Below, in pieces: positions 23,422-38,400 of a stretch of 64,000 bases of DNA. The position numbers and the translations under genes are program-made. Location: positions 31,438,545-31,502,544 of the forward strand of contig NC_088790.1 of the NCBI RefSeq assembly GCF_949628265.1, written 5' to 3'. This DNA comes from Cloeon dipterum. Lineage: Eukaryota; Arthropoda; Insecta; Ephemeroptera; Baetidae. The notes under the pieces were generated by a model that was not told the origin of the DNA, searched no databases, and was given only the letters and a program-made list of their open reading frames with translations. The first letter of the stretch is position 1; each line of letters opens with the position of its first letter.

Positions 23422-26400
23422 ATGGCGAGCAGCGGCAGGCGCTTTTCCAACTCAAACCCTGGCGCCAGGGTCACAATCACCTTGGTGCGCGACGGCTTCA
23501 ACCAGCCGTGGGGCTTCCGGCTGGCCGGCGGCGCCGACATCGGAACGCCGCTCACCGTGCAAAGGGTGAGCCTCGGCTCGGCAGGCACTGACCTCGCGCA
23601 ACACGCGGAATTCGAGGAATTTCGGTCCATTATTTAAAATTGTTATTTTGTTTTGACACGTACTCTCTTAAACAAAGAACGGGATTTTTTATGTTCGGGA
23701 ATTTAAATTTCATTTTTTAATTAAAATTCATTTTTTTAATTTTAAAATTTTTGTTTTTTAGTGGAAAGACTTTGTTTCTGGGATTTTTACAATTTTTAAC
23801 CTTTGAAAAATCCTCAAATTATTTTAAATACTAGGAAATTTGGATATAAAAACAGTTTAACCAAATTAAATTTTTTTTCACACTGACGCATGACTTTTTT
23901 TAATTAATTTATTTACCTTCTAATCAAACTCTTATCATTTTTAACAAGCAAAATTGAGATACGGGCTGAGAGATAAATTTTATATAAACCTACTTCAGCT
24001 TTCTTCAGATAATTCAAATTATAAAACTTAATTTCTTTGGATCTGGATTAAAATCATTCACATAACTTTGAATTCTAGACATTCAGCCATTTTTTCTGAG
24101 CTTCCAACCGTCACAGGACCATCAAAAAAGCCGTTAATTAAAATCTTATTCCTAATCTATGATTTCTCGTATCTCTTTGAATTAAAAATAACGATATTTA
24201 AAGAGTTTCGCTTTCAACTGTTTTTGTCTCGCTCCGATTGTTTGTTTAGAATCGAGAAATGCATCAGTGGGACAACAGCGAGCCGAGTTTCTAGGTCGCA
24301 GCAGTTTAAAAATGGCCGCTCGAGTGTTTTTTAAAAAAGACAATTCATTCTTCGGAATGTTTAAATGTTCTACTTTGTTGCGGACATTTTCAACGCCGTC
24401 GTGTCTTGCACTTGTCACTAATTATATTTTAACTGCCAACTCGTTAGCAAATTCTCATCCATTTTCATTTCACGTTCTTTCTCCGAGAGATAGAGTATCG
24501 CGTTTCATTGCACTGAGATGATTAATTGCATACAAGGAGGCGAGGCAAAAATAACAAATTATGCACCTCCTTGACGAGTGATGAATAACAACAATTTTAT
24601 CGCTTTTGGCCGTTTATTTCGAGAGCAATTAACTGATAGACATGCAGAGTGCACTTCTGCAGCGGCTAAATATGTCTGCACGCATAAAATTAAATTAGAT
24701 ACTCGTTAATGGGGCTAAACGCAAACTTTGCCAAGAACCTGAGTACTTCTTGGAAGCTGTCATAGCTGCACAGAGTCAAATTTAAACGAGAAACGGACGT
24801 TTTACGTTGCGAATTTATTTGTTTTGTAAAATTTTTAAATGGCGGCGCTGCAGGCGCCATGAGAGCTTACGTAAATTTATTTAACTATTGAACTTAAAGG
24901 CTTACATTAAATATTTCTCATTATTTCATAACATTTATGTAGGCTTTGCAAGTAACGGTTTTTTAAATGGCTGCGAATTTTCTTTGAAACTGGAGTTTAC
25001 TTTGAATTATGTGTATGTAAGACTTTTAATGGCTACAGGACCAGCGGAACTTCTTCATTAATGTAAATTTGATTTAAAATTCTTAAGGTAAACAGTTTTA
25101 TAGTCAGCTTTACCTTAAAAAATATGTAAATTTTATGTAAAACACACTCAGAATTTGGCATTTTGATTCCAGGCGTTGGCAGGAACTCCGTCGGAAGGTG
25201 AGCTCAAGCCTGGCGACGTGATCACCAAGATCGGCGACCGCGACGCCCGCCACCTGAGCCACAACGACGCGCAGCACCTTTTCAAAAACGCCGGCAACAA
25301 CATTACGCTGCAAGTTCAGAGGTAAAACGAACGATTGCGTAGGATTGTGTTTATTTGTTTGTGTGGCAAAGGTTTCGAAACAAGATTCAAGTGGACTGAC
25401 GCGCGCGCGCGCGTTTCGCCATTTTATTTGACGAGCCAAATATTTACAGCTGCCAAAAAACCATGTCAGGCAAGGATTTTGGGGAATTTTGTCAAACCGG
25501 ACTGATTGTTTTGAAATTAAATAAGTTTAAACGGACAAAAGAGCCTCGAAGATAAGAATTCGTGAAGGAATGCTTATTTATTGGACCAGGTCCAAGACTG
25601 CAGATGCGAGAAGAAGCATCTAGAGCAGCCCAGATGAGCGATTATCCAACACCGAGCGAGCGGAGCGAGGGAAACGGAGCTGTGTGTAACGCCACTTGTC
25701 ATGAATGTAAATTTCCTCCCCTAATGCACTTTGCGTGTCCGACATCTCACACAAACGACCATTCTATTTGCGGATAAACACTGGAAATGGAGCAGTAAAA
25801 ACCCGTCTGTGCAGCTGTAACAACCGCTCTTTGAAATTCAACTCGTAATAAACGCAACGGCGGGACGTTTTTTGGCAAACAATTACTTACGAAAACGGTT
25901 TACCTGTGTGAAAAGTCTCCAAAAACGCAAATTTCGACACGAAACCCGGATAGTTCAAAGAAAATCAAGTCAGAAACACACTTCGGCCCATAGGTGAATT
26001 AATTCTAAAAGAAAACACGAAGAAAAAAGGACTTTTTGTGCCGATTTCGGGGGCTTTTCACGCAGCGGGGGCACACGGACCCCGCCTTTGAATCCATTCG
26101 ACGCAGAATTTTACCAAAAGTTCAACAAACATTGGTTTTTGAATGTACGACCCATAGGAGCCGAGTTATTAATTTTTTAATGTGAAAAAACGTAAATTGG
26201 ACATTACAAAATTTTGGTTTTTGGGGCCCAGCTGTGGCCCTGTGGGCCCTACGGTGATGATTTCTATGCCAGTCGACGCCCGTTGCTAGAGTACGAATTC
26301 CCGCGTGCAGTTTTTCAAAATCGGACAATTTTTCGAATTACTACGATTTTTTTATTGTCCAAACTTCAGATATGTTCAAAATTTTCGAAAAATTCTGAAT

Positions 26401-29400
26401 AATAATTTTACGGATTGATGGATTTTAAGTCACAAGGTCTTAAACGAAAGGTCTTGCTAAGTCCTATCACCTGATTTATCCAGACGACCTTTTTTAGGGT
26501 ACCCTACCCTGAAATCGGTCCCTGAGCCACTTTTTGTAATTTTTCCAACGCCACAAAACGCTTGTTTCCTTCAAATAAATTACAGAAATAAAAAATAGGT
26601 TAAATTTGTGTTTTTTAATTTCTTTTATAAAAATTCTGCATCAAATTAAACATTTACTTCAATTTTTCCAGAGGTGATCAGACGAAAGCCCCGTCGTCCT
26701 CGGCGCCCCTGTCTCCGCCCCATGTGCTCTCGAAGCCGCCCCATGCGCAGGGGGCAGTTGTGACCAACGGCGCGCCCCTCTCGCCGCCCACCCCCGTGCC
26801 GGTAAACAGTCCTCTGCAGGTGCAGACCGCCCACGCGCCCCCGACGTCCACCGAGCTCTTCAGCCCCGTGTCCGTGGTGCCCGCGCGAGGCCCCAACAGC
26901 CTCCAAGCCCTCACCTCGCCCACCCCCCAGCAGCAACCCCTGCCCAACAATGACAATTTCACAAAGGTGTGTTAATTGAATTGTTTTAGAATAATTTATT
27001 GATGAAATATAATTTAATTTTGCAGACACTTAAAAGTCCTGTGCAAAACCTGCCCGTGACGACTTTCCCGCCTCCATTGCCAGGTCTCTCCTCGGACGGA
27101 AGAGGACCCTTTGGAGTCAACTCTGCTCACTATAACGAATTGGCGGCCCCTGAGTGCGTCGACATGCAGGTCAGTGCCTGAATTTTGCTTTTAAAATTTT
27201 TTAAAAATTATATTTAAGGCCTAGTGACGTTTTTTCGACTCCCGCGCCTTTTTTATAATTTATGCAACCTGTTGAGCATGCCGGGTATGCAGGTTGCCGC
27301 TCGCCATTTTGACAGGGGACGCGGCGATGTCGCTATTTCGAGCGGATTGAATCATTGTCGCGCGCCGCGATAGATCCTTTCGTTTCCCGCGTATTATTTA
27401 ACGCTCTGCGGCGACTTGTTTGCCCTCCTAACGAGCGCCGTGTCTGAGGAAAAAACTAATAGGCCTCAAAGAATGCGAGCAAATAGTTCAATCAAATTAA
27501 TTAAGACGGATTCTTTGCAGAAATAAGCCATAATAAACATTTAAAACAAAATTCTGAACGTGTTTTGTGATCATATTAGGGGGCGTAACTCGCAGGGGAC
27601 GCGGTTGTGAAAATTCTTGAAAAGGGGTGTGGCACTAAAATTCGTGGGAAACAGAATAACAGCAATTAATCAGTTTTAAAATTGTGTTCAGTCATAAAAA
27701 GATAAAAAGTAAAATTAAAAGAAAAATAAATAAAATTTGAATTTTTCCGTTGAAATTCGGGCAGTGAAGCGAATCTAGCGAGCAGGCGTGAAACCACGAA
27801 GAGCACGGAGCATTTTAGGGGGCGTAACTTGCAGGTGGCGTTGTTGTGAAAATTCTTGAAAGGGGGCGTGGCACTAAAATTCGCGGGAAACCGAAAAAAT
27901 AGCAATTAATCGGGTTTAAAATTGTTTTCAATCATAAAAAGTAATCAATTGACAAGAGAAATAAATTAAATTTGAATTTCTCCGTTGAAATTCGGGCAGT
28001 AAAGCGAATCTAGCGATCAGGCGTGGAACCACGAAGAGCGTGGAGCATTTTCGAAGGGCCAAGAGATGGCCAGAGAGCCGCGTGTTTTCCAGTCGAAACG
28101 ATTTTATTTGGCCGGCGGCCAAGGTGGCTGCGGTGGCGGCCGGCGGCGTCCGTTTGGCGCACGCCCACTTGCAGTACCCTACGCCTCACTCAAACCAAAC
28201 TCGATCCGCCGTGTTCGTGTTCTCTGCAATCAGCAGCCGCAGCGGCTTTTTCCTCATTGTCGCTCGCGATGAAACAAATTTTCAGCGAGTTCTCGAAAAT
28301 AAAGTTGCGTGGCCCTGTGCCAGGGTTCGTTCAACTCGCGGGGGTGTTCAATTTAAATATTTTTACCCTCTCTTTGGCGCATTTGGCACTATTAGTGCTC
28401 CGCTAATGGTTCGAAGAATCATTTTTTCCGTGTTCGCGACGTGTCGGTATTTAAGTGGTTCTTTACAGCACAACAATTATCTACTTTGTTTGGTTCGGGG
28501 AAATTTATAAACCATTTTCCAATAATTAAATCAGGATTAATTTTAATTGGAAATTATTGTAATATTTTTGCTATTTTTCAATTTTCTGACAGAGTTTCGC
28601 AGTTTGAACAGTCGTGACGCGTTGCAAATTGAAAATAGAGTTCCAGAGGAAATCAAAAGGGCGGCTCGAGTGTGCCTCTTGAGTTGCGAAATGCAATCGA
28701 CGGACTGTGGTGTTTTCTAAAGGCGGCGGACGTGCATAAAACGTGTTGCCAAAACGACAGATGTGCGTTCCAATACGTCCAGAAGGCTGTCAAGTGGCGC
28801 AAATTAAATGCCCAGCGAAAAGCGATTTCCGCTGTTAAAAAATTAATTTTAATTAATTTTACTACGTGATTTCATCAAAGTGTCTGCGGTTTTTGCAAAG
28901 CGTCTAGCCTAAATATTTCGGATTCTAAATATAATCTTCTTTTGATTCATTTTTCCTTTTAATGTGCATTCAAAGGGCGCTTGACAGGGCCTGACACAAT
29001 CTGACTCAATTATTTTAGCACGCTAAAATTTTAAAAATCATTTATTGAGCACTAAAACTACTGCCAAATTTCAAGAAGTTGATAAAATCAAACACTACCA
29101 TGAGCAGAAATACAGAGAGGAACTTCATAAAGTGCAAAAACTCACCAAACGAATTTTTCCCGCCAAATTATATGCCTCTCAAAGATTTCTCTTTCCATTT
29201 TACTACCGCGTTGAGCAGAAATCCAATTGTTTTTAGTGTGTTCTTGCAGCTAACGAGTTCATTTATCGATTTATAGTCCCAGAAATTCGTTAAAAGTCGA
29301 TTTAATTGCGAATTAAAACAAGTAAATCGGAGAAAACAGCAAGAATTCTTTGCTGGAAGAATCCTCGACGCTGATTGGCTGACGCAAAACGCATGCCAAC

Positions 29401-32400
29401 AGCGCCAGCGGTTGCTTAGCAACAGTCTAAAAGTGTTGGAGATGCGCTGGAGATGCTGACGTTCGTGTTCGTCAGCCAATCAGCGTCGAGAAATAAAAAT
29501 TCTTTCTGTTTGCTCTGATTTTCGAGTATTAATTCAATCACAAATTAATGAACAGACGATTTAATTGCGAATTCTTTGCTTGAATATTCCTCGACGCTGA
29601 TTGGCTGACGCAAAACGCATGCTAACAGCGCCAGCGGTTGCCTAGCAACTGCGTTAAAGTGTTATAAATTGCGCGGGAGACTCTAACGTGCGTATTCGTC
29701 AGCCAATCAGCGTCGAGGATTCTTCCAACAAAGAATTCTTGCTGTTTTGACCGATTTTCTTGTCTTCAATCACAATTAAATCCACTTTAATTGAGTTTCT
29801 GCGGTTACAAATCTATGGATCAACTCTTCAGCTGCAAGAAGAGACCAAACAATCGGATTTCAGCTCATTAATACAAGCAGAAAGAAAATTAAGCAATCTG
29901 CGAGAACTAGGAGAAGACCGCCTAAAGTGAACGTTTGGCGCCATTTTTATTTAATTAAATAATAATTGTTGGCTAGATTGTCAGAAAAGAAGTATGTTTG
30001 TTTATAAATTATCACAAATTCGCAACTATTGAATCCATTGTTTGAACAAAATGGCGTCAATCGTTTCATGCAGAAGGAATTCTTATGCATGGGGAGAAAA
30101 AGTAGCTCAGCGATTTTTTTACTCCGCCTGTCACTCTTGAACGGTTTTTAACATATTTTTTGAATAAATTCTACTTCCATTTAGAGATTTGCGTTCTTAT
30201 CAAGCATATTAAACTGAATTTTCCATAAAAATTGTATTTCATTTATAGTTTTAATTGATGATGGAGTCATTGGCCGTGTTAATTGCGTTATTTCCGACCT
30301 GGGCCAAGCGAAAATAGTATAAAACTGCAGCTAGCATGTGGGTTGTGGGTGCGCGCGGCGGCACGATTATAATAAAGATTGCAACAGAGTGTGCGGCGAT
30401 GGATGGCGAATCGTCGTTGGCTGCAACTCTGGCAATATTGTGTAAGAGATGGGCGAGAAAAGGGAGACACACGCACACACGTCCAGTTATGTGGCCGGCC
30501 GGCGGTTTATTTTTGGTGTGCGAACTTATAATATCTAGCGCGCCAACGGGAGGCAGGAGGCGAGAGCGAAAACGCGCGCGACGCCAAAAGACGGTTCCAG
30601 CAAAGTTTCAAGTTAGTTGGCTGGCCGGTCGCGAGCCGCACCATTCTGCGCTGCAGCTCATTTTTCTTCATTGCAAAAAGCGATACAATCATGGCCGGGG
30701 TGCAGGCAAGGAGGCATTCGCAGCCGCAACAAGCAAACAACAACCACGCCGACAACAACAACACCTTCCAGCCCAACGAGGCGGAAACTCTGCTTTGGGT
30801 GAGCTGCCAAAAAGCAACACAGTTTTAACAATTAACGCATTCATTGCAGCTCTTTGAACTAGTTAATATCGTTTTTATTTCATTTTAATCAGAAGTTGCC
30901 GAAAATTCTTGGTAAATTAATTTTTAAAGCATCCAAATTCATTCGAAACGGTTTTTTGAGGGTGGAAAATTCGATTGGTTAGGTTTTGTAATGCTAAAAA
31001 CTTATTCAAACATGATCTAAATATTAAAATATCCTAGCTTTCCTAGCAATTTAAGCATTTAAAATAATTAGGCCTATTTTTTGGTTTTGCAATGTTAAAA
31101 AAATTATTTTTTTAGCCTCAAATATCTATTTATAACTAAGTTTTATATTTAAATTGAATTAAAATATCAAATTTTGAATAAGCAATTACACAGTCATTCA
31201 TAATTTATATAAAAACCTGTAGCGGTGAACGAAATCAAATTTGTACAAAATATTAAGAGTAAACGTCAATTTTGAGAACATACGCTTTTAAATTAAATCC
31301 TCATCTAGTTTAAAAAATGTACTTTAATTCAAACCAAACCTTTCCAACGCGTCCTGCTCAGGTTATATATTCAAAAATCTTAAACATTTTGAAGAAATTC
31401 GTTTCACCTAAATAGAACTGTACAAATACCGCAAAAAACTTAAATTTTTATAACAATAATCAAAACTTGTTGCATCAAAAATGAGACCTGAAGAGAAAAA
31501 CTTATGGAATTTAAAAAATAATATGATTTCCCACCAGATAGGGAAATGCTTCTCGCTGGACCCCACATGTTGTAATTTAGGGTAGTTAAAAGTGCATTTA
31601 TTACAAAATCAGCTTGGACGTGGGAACCTTCGGTCGTTTTTCTCACCAGTAATTCGATATTTTGAGGTTGAATGTAAATATCGGTCTTTAAGAGGTATTT
31701 TCCAACTAAAATTTGAATTTTAATCAAATCATCGTGCACAAATTTTGTTTACTGGACATTATACAGATTAAATTTGAGATTTTTAGTTACTCAAACTCTT
31801 CAGAGGACCAAAAATTAAATAGAGCGGTGACCTAGAAAAAATTGGATCTATTTTTACTAAAAACGATGACAGGTTGAGAGGAAAATGAATATTTTGAAAC
31901 AAATCGTAATATTGTAGCCTATGATTATTGGTAAAAATAAATTCCTTTTTTCGGTTTTGGACAGGCAAAAATAGTAATTCGCTTAAATTCCCAAGTCTTT
32001 ATAGATTCTAGTTTTTAAAAAAAGAAACTAATTGGAGAACTGGTGTTTTTTCTTGATCTCCCTTTTTTCTCCGACCATTTTAAAAATAAATCACAAGCTG
32101 ATTGGCTTTTTTCCTTTTAACTAATTTGCCAAAATCATTATGGGACAAAAGTCTACATTTTCCTTAGAAATATTGATTTTCCTTTCAAAGCTGCCGCCCT
32201 ATTTAATATTTTTTTTACAAAAATTCAAGAGTTTCTGTAATTTTGGGTTAAAAAAACTCGATGAAACACATAAATTTAATCTGGATTCTAACACATTCCG
32301 GAAAAAGAAATGCTTGCAAAACGGGTTTGGAAAAAAATTGGTTCCAAAAATCAGAAAAACATGGTCCTTTTTTCATCCCTAATCAATGAGAACGACAAAA

Positions 32401-35400
32401 AAACACTAAAAGGCCTATTTATTGTATTAAAAACCCCTAAAACGTGGCTTAATCAGTTAAGGCAACATTCCAAAACTCTACACGCAAAAGAAGGGTAAAA
32501 TTGAACCAATAATTTCAATTTAATATTAAATATTTTTAGGTTGTAATTTAAAAATCTGGTTATAAAGTCGAAATTTAAATCGAAAAGCTTTACAGAATCC
32601 TGTATTAAATTGAAAATTAGGAAAAAACTTAAATTACCCAAATTCACCAGTTTCATAAGCCCTTAGTGTTCGAAGCTGCCAACTGATGGCGCCACCGTAT
32701 AATTTGGTAATAAATTGATTTTTAATTCACTTCCACTGCGATTTCACACTCAATCCTGCCACTGTGCATTCTTCACTTAATATTCTTCCTTTTGACGTGC
32801 TGAAAACCAAAAACAGTCTAGCCATTCGCCGTAGAAACGTTGGAAATGATTTTTTTATTTCAAAAAAATTGTTTTTCACGATTCTTTGGCGATTGGCAGA
32901 ACTGATTTTGGTTTTCAGCACGTCAAAAGAAAGTAAATTAAGTGAAGAATGCAGAGTACCTAGATTGAGTCTGAAATCGCAGCGGAAGTGCCTTAAAATC
33001 GAAAGTATACGGTGGCGTCATTTCTTGGTGGCTTCGAACACTTAGGGTTTATGCAACTGGTGAATTTCCATATTTAAATTTGAGAGAAAATCATGATTTA
33101 TTTCCCAACTTAGGCATTTGTCTTCGAAATCGAGCGTAAAATAATTTAATTTTTCGTGGAATTCTGCAAAATCCGAAATTTAACTGTTCGTCGGTGCTGA
33201 TTTCATTCCACAAACAATTGATTCAAAAATGTTCTTAATTGTTGGCTTGTTCCTATTTCAAAGTATTTTAAACAGTTTTTCTTTCAAGTTTGAAACGCAA
33301 TGGTAGCCGCGAACAAAAACAAACCCGGCCTCGGCTTTGCTCAATTTGCCGTTTTTTTTTCATCAACAGTGCGCGTGGTGCACTTGAGCGTAGGTCACAG
33401 AAAGATAATTATTGCAAGATCTCTCTGCGCGTGTATATTTTCGCACTGCGGGCGTTTTCCCTTTCGCCTTCGCCAAAGCAGAGCTCCATTTATTTTCTTA
33501 AACTTGAGCGCGAGAGCAAGAGTGTTTAGCGTCAATTGGCATTTTGTTGCGACTCCAGGCCGAGCAGGAGGGCCGCGCGGACTCGCTGGCCGTGCAAGGC
33601 GATCAGAAAGCCGATCGAGACGGCCGCCGGACGAAAGCGGCGAGAGCGACCAGCGAAAGGACGGACACCGCCGCCTCGCGACTCAATCTCTCTCTCTCTC
33701 TCGCACCCGAAATAGCACGTGGCCTGCTTCTTTTTCCTCGCACTTGCCTACGCTATACGCCGAGAGCGAGAGCCGCAGCCCTGCCCGTCTTGCAATAACT
33801 TGAAAATAAAATTTATCTCGCGCTCGCGCCGCATTTATAATTTATTCCGCGAGAAAATGGACGCGGCCCGGACAGCTTGCGTAAACACCAAACACCGTCC
33901 AAGCCCACGCACCTTTTTTTTCTTCAAAAGAAGCAGTTAAGCTACATCCGGAAAATGGATTCAAGTTTAATTGCGCGACAACTTGAAAATTAATTGAATT
34001 GTTGGATGCAGGAAACAATTTTTATAAATTAAAAATGGAACTTTTGCCAGAATGAAAATTCAAATTTTCTCCGAAATTTGCAGCCAGATTTCGATTCCTC
34101 TCGTCAAGATCTGTGAAACCTTTAGGGAAACTTTTTTTAGTGAAATAAAATCGAATTTTAAGCAAGCAGACAGTTATAGCTTTGCAGACATTTTTCTAAA
34201 AAATTTACACTGCTAATTAGGTCAATTTTGAGTGGAATTTCAAAATAAATAAATTACATTAATGAATTTTTCCCATTTAAAAATTCATCCTTGATCAGAA
34301 TTAAAATGCAATCGTTTTTTTCTTGAGGAAAAACTCTTTCAAAAAAGGATTTTGTTACAAGAGAAAAATGTAAATTGTATTTTAATCAAGAAAATGATTT
34401 TTTTTAGGAACTTTGTATGTATCTAAATCAGTAAGCAGAAACACTCCACAAAATAATCGAAATTGATTAAAGACACTGAATGGAATCTCTGTTGATATTT
34501 AAAACTAGGAAATTAATGCTGACGGTCGGAACTCTCAACTTATATGCGTGAGAAAATGGGTAAAAAGTACCTTATTTTAATTGAGTTTTTGTGTAAGAAA
34601 TTCAAAATTAAAAAAATAAAAAATTCTAAAAAGAATAAATTTAAAAATTCTTCGTAAAAGATCCTATCAAGGAAAACCATAAAAAATTCTACTATATTTT
34701 GTTGAAGCAAAAAGAAAAACGTGCAATTTTAAATGGATTATTTAAGCTAATAAATAGTTAAATTTAATAAGAATAAAAAAAAACTATGAATTTTTTCCTC
34801 TCTGGGAAGAACTCAATTTTTTTGGGACAAAAATCAATTAAATTAATAATCGTCACGGCATCAAAGATCGTGTTTCGCATTCGGATCCCCACAAAAAAAT
34901 TGTTTTGGTTTCAAGAAGGGTAATTTTTTTGAATTGTGATAAATTGGTTTGAGTAAAAACGTTTCCTTCCTCTGCCTTTTTAAAAATGGCGCAGAATTGT
35001 TTGCACAAACCTAATTATAGTACTTTTTAAATTCAATTCAGTTAAATTTCTCGAATCAAGGCAAACTTATAAATAAAAAAAAATAAATAAACCTCGCATT
35101 TAAATTTATGAGAGTTAATTTATCGCTAAATTATTTCACTGTACAGTTCTTTGCCAGGTTTTTTTCACCACTGTTTTTTAACGATTAATTTTTACAAATT
35201 TCTCGCTCAAGAAATGAATTATTCCATTTTTTTGATGTGAAATTTTAAAATTTGCGGTCGGAGTGGTCAGATTTTTTCTTTTAAATTGCCATTTTCTGTC
35301 TCAATTGACCAGTTGCATAAACCCTTAGTTATTGAAGCTGCCAACAGATGGCGCAACCACAGACTTTCTTAAAAATTTTGTTTTAAGCGGGTTTAAGGCA

Positions 35401-38400
35401 TTTCCGCTGCGATTTCAGACTCAATTTAGCTATTTTACTTTTTTTAATTAATTTGTTCATTTTTGACGTGCTGAAAACCAAAATCGGTTCAGCCTTTCGC
35501 CGTAGAAACGTTGGAAAAGATTTTTTTATTTCAAAAAATAGTTTTTCACGATTCTACGGCGATTGGCTGAACCGATTTTGGTTTTCAGCACGTCAAAAAA
35601 AGTAAATTAATTGAAGAATGCGCAGTAGCTAGATTGAGTCTGAAATCGCAGCGGAAGTGCCTTAAAAGCGAAAGTCTACGGTGGCGCCATCTGTTGGCGG
35701 CTTCGAACACTTAGGGTTTATGCAACTGGTGAATTTCTCTGACAATTTTTCATATCAATTTCATGAGCAAATAATTATAAAATTATTGAGAACTGACGAA
35801 TTACAAACATTGCCTGCAAGAAACTGATTTTTGCAACCCTGTCTTTACCACGTATTGAGTATTGCCAAGTAAATTTCACTTTCTAACCATTCCCATTTAA
35901 AAAAAAAATAATAATAATTTTGAGTCCGAGCAAACGGCTCGAATGCAAATGAAGACGTGGAAAAAGAGTGGACTGCGGTGTTTTGCTAATGAAAGCGGCG
36001 CGAGAGTGTGGATGGGGTTAAATTTAGGCCGCGGCGCGCGCGATTATTGTTGGACCGCCGCAATTCAGGGCAGTAGGGCTAAATTATTTCATATTGATTT
36101 TACGCCGGCCAAAAGGGTTGGGGCCAACGGCGGAATTAGCTCGTTTTCGTCGTCGTCGTTCACGTCACGCCACAAACGCAGATCAAAAGCGAAAGCTGCA
36201 CGCGGCGGCAGTCCGTCTGCCTTTTTCTGCGCCACCCAAATCGAATGTTGTGAAATTCCTCTGTTTATTATCACGAGACACGCGTATATTTTTCCAACAC
36301 GCACCGCACCACCAAAACGCGGCAAAACGAATCGAAATAAAGTTCTGTGAAATTCGATGACTGTTCTTTTATTTTTAAAAAAATGTTTCAAGTGAAATTT
36401 TTTAGATAAGAAAATCTATATAGGCAGTAGAGTTGATTAAAAGGGTTAATTTATTTAATTTTCTAATTTGAATTGGAATTTATCAATTTTTATGTTGGGA
36501 AAAAAATTGTTTTATTCATTCTGGGAACTTAGAAGCTCATCCCAAGGTGACAACCACCTTAATTCTAATCCTTCGTTGCTATATAAAAAGATCTAGAGGT
36601 CATAGGTGAATTTTGAAAATAAAAATCCCCTTTTTAGAAACGTAGATTTACTTTAAAATCGGTAAAACGTCCAAAAATACTTTAAAGTGGACGGAATTTT
36701 TTGGCGTTGAACTGTTTAAGTGACATTTAAATTTGCTTCGAGAACTTCCTGGTTTGAAGCTCGGGAAAGGGTCGTTCCCTATTTTTTCGTTATCTAAAAA
36801 TCCCCGAAAATCGAATTCTAATAAATTGTAACTCTTGACTGCGTTGAGATATCACCCTGAAAATTGCACTGCCCGACGTAGTTTTCAATCCTGAACAACT
36901 TTTCTAGTTACAAAAAAATCGCAGCTCAAAGGTCAAGGTCACCTTTCGCGACCTTTTTTTGAAAATACAAAATTAAGGGATGAAAGCCCCCTCCGATTTT
37001 TTCGGGCTTCAAGGCTAGAATGTAGCCCGTGAAATTCTGCACAAGCATACCAAATTTCAAAGATGTAGTCACTATCGTTTTGTTGCAATTTGAATTTGAA
37101 AATTAAAAAACCTGCTCGAACGCGCATGCGCAGTTCACCTCTCGTTCGTTTAATATTTTTTTCGCATTTTATTTGTTCAGAAACACCAAGAGGGCCTAGG
37201 GTAGACCCAGGAAGGTCGAAATCAACCTTCAGGGTCTGTACCTGACGTGACCCTGAGACATAAAATTTCGAAATTGTCCAATTTTATCGAACTTGATGTC
37301 TTTTTATAGGTTTTCACCACTGAAAAGCTCATCTAAAGAGCCAAAACTGTCGAATTACAATCTTAAAACCGGTTTTTTTAAATAATCGTGGTAACAATTA
37401 ATAAAATCATCTTCTGTTTGTTGTTATTGCAGCCGTATCGCACGACTCCTCTAGTGTTGCCTGGCGCCAAAGTGAAGCGCGAGGTGCCAACGACCTCGTA
37501 CCTGCAGCACCACCCCAACCCTGCCATGCGAGCTGGACCCCAGCACTACGATCCGAACCTCGAGGTTTTGATGAAGCAAAAGGTACGTCAGTTATTCCAA
37601 AATTAATCCTCTCCGTAGCTGATCCTGAAGAGCAGATTTATATTTTATTTATATTTATAAATATGTAAAAATGGCTTTGCGCGTCGTGCTATGCAGGTGG
37701 CCGACACTGTTTTGGAGCGCGTGGCTGGTCCCGACGCCAGTAAGAAGGTAGATTATATTTCAACCACAACAAAAATGTATCAGAGTGTTGGTTTTCTTTC
37801 TATGTCATGCAATAAATTAATAAAACTCAAAACCATCGCAGAACAATCATGGCCGTGTGACTTCAGCTCTAATTAATTATTCCTTCTCATGTGCACACAC
37901 TGTACAAAACCACAAAACACGTGATTAGGGCTGTGAAATTTAAGAAAAAAAATTGTATTTTGACCCGATTGGCTCCCAACATTTCGACGCCATCTTGGTT
38001 CCCGCCGGTCGGAAGTGAATATGGCGTCAAAATTTATAATTGTTTGAATATTCGCCCGTTTTGAAGCTGCGCAGTAAACTTGTGCGCATGTTAAGCATGT
38101 TAAGCATGCGCAGTATGTTCAGATCGCTTTTAAATCTCACAGGAAGGCTGAAACTCATCACTGCGCATGCGTGACACAAATCAAAACCTTCTGCGCAGTC
38201 GTAATTCCCACCGGGGGCCGGGTTGCGATCTGTGCTGGTTCCCGCCGGTCAGAAGTGAATATGGCGTCGAAATAATGGAGGCCAATCTAGTCGGTCAATC
38301 AGAAGCGTCAGAAAGGGGCGTGCCGACCTAATAATTTAATTCCCGCGTATTTTGTTACATTTCCTTTGGCCAGATGTGCCATCTAACGGTCGATTCGCCA

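Noticed and set aside
23133-23630. Minus-strand open frame of 165 codons over the PDZ exon
   Set aside because: It is an antisense shadow of the GC-rich 5' UTR and first PDZ exon.
31440-31968. Minus-strand open frames at 31.4-32.0 kb in PDZ-gene intron 4
   Set aside because: They are AT-rich with no motif, paralogue or splice support.
33300-33803. Open frame of 167 codons at 33.3 kb
   Set aside because: It is Arg/Ser/Ala-rich low-complexity sequence spanning a CT repeat in a CpG island. It is more likely promoter or untranslated sequence.
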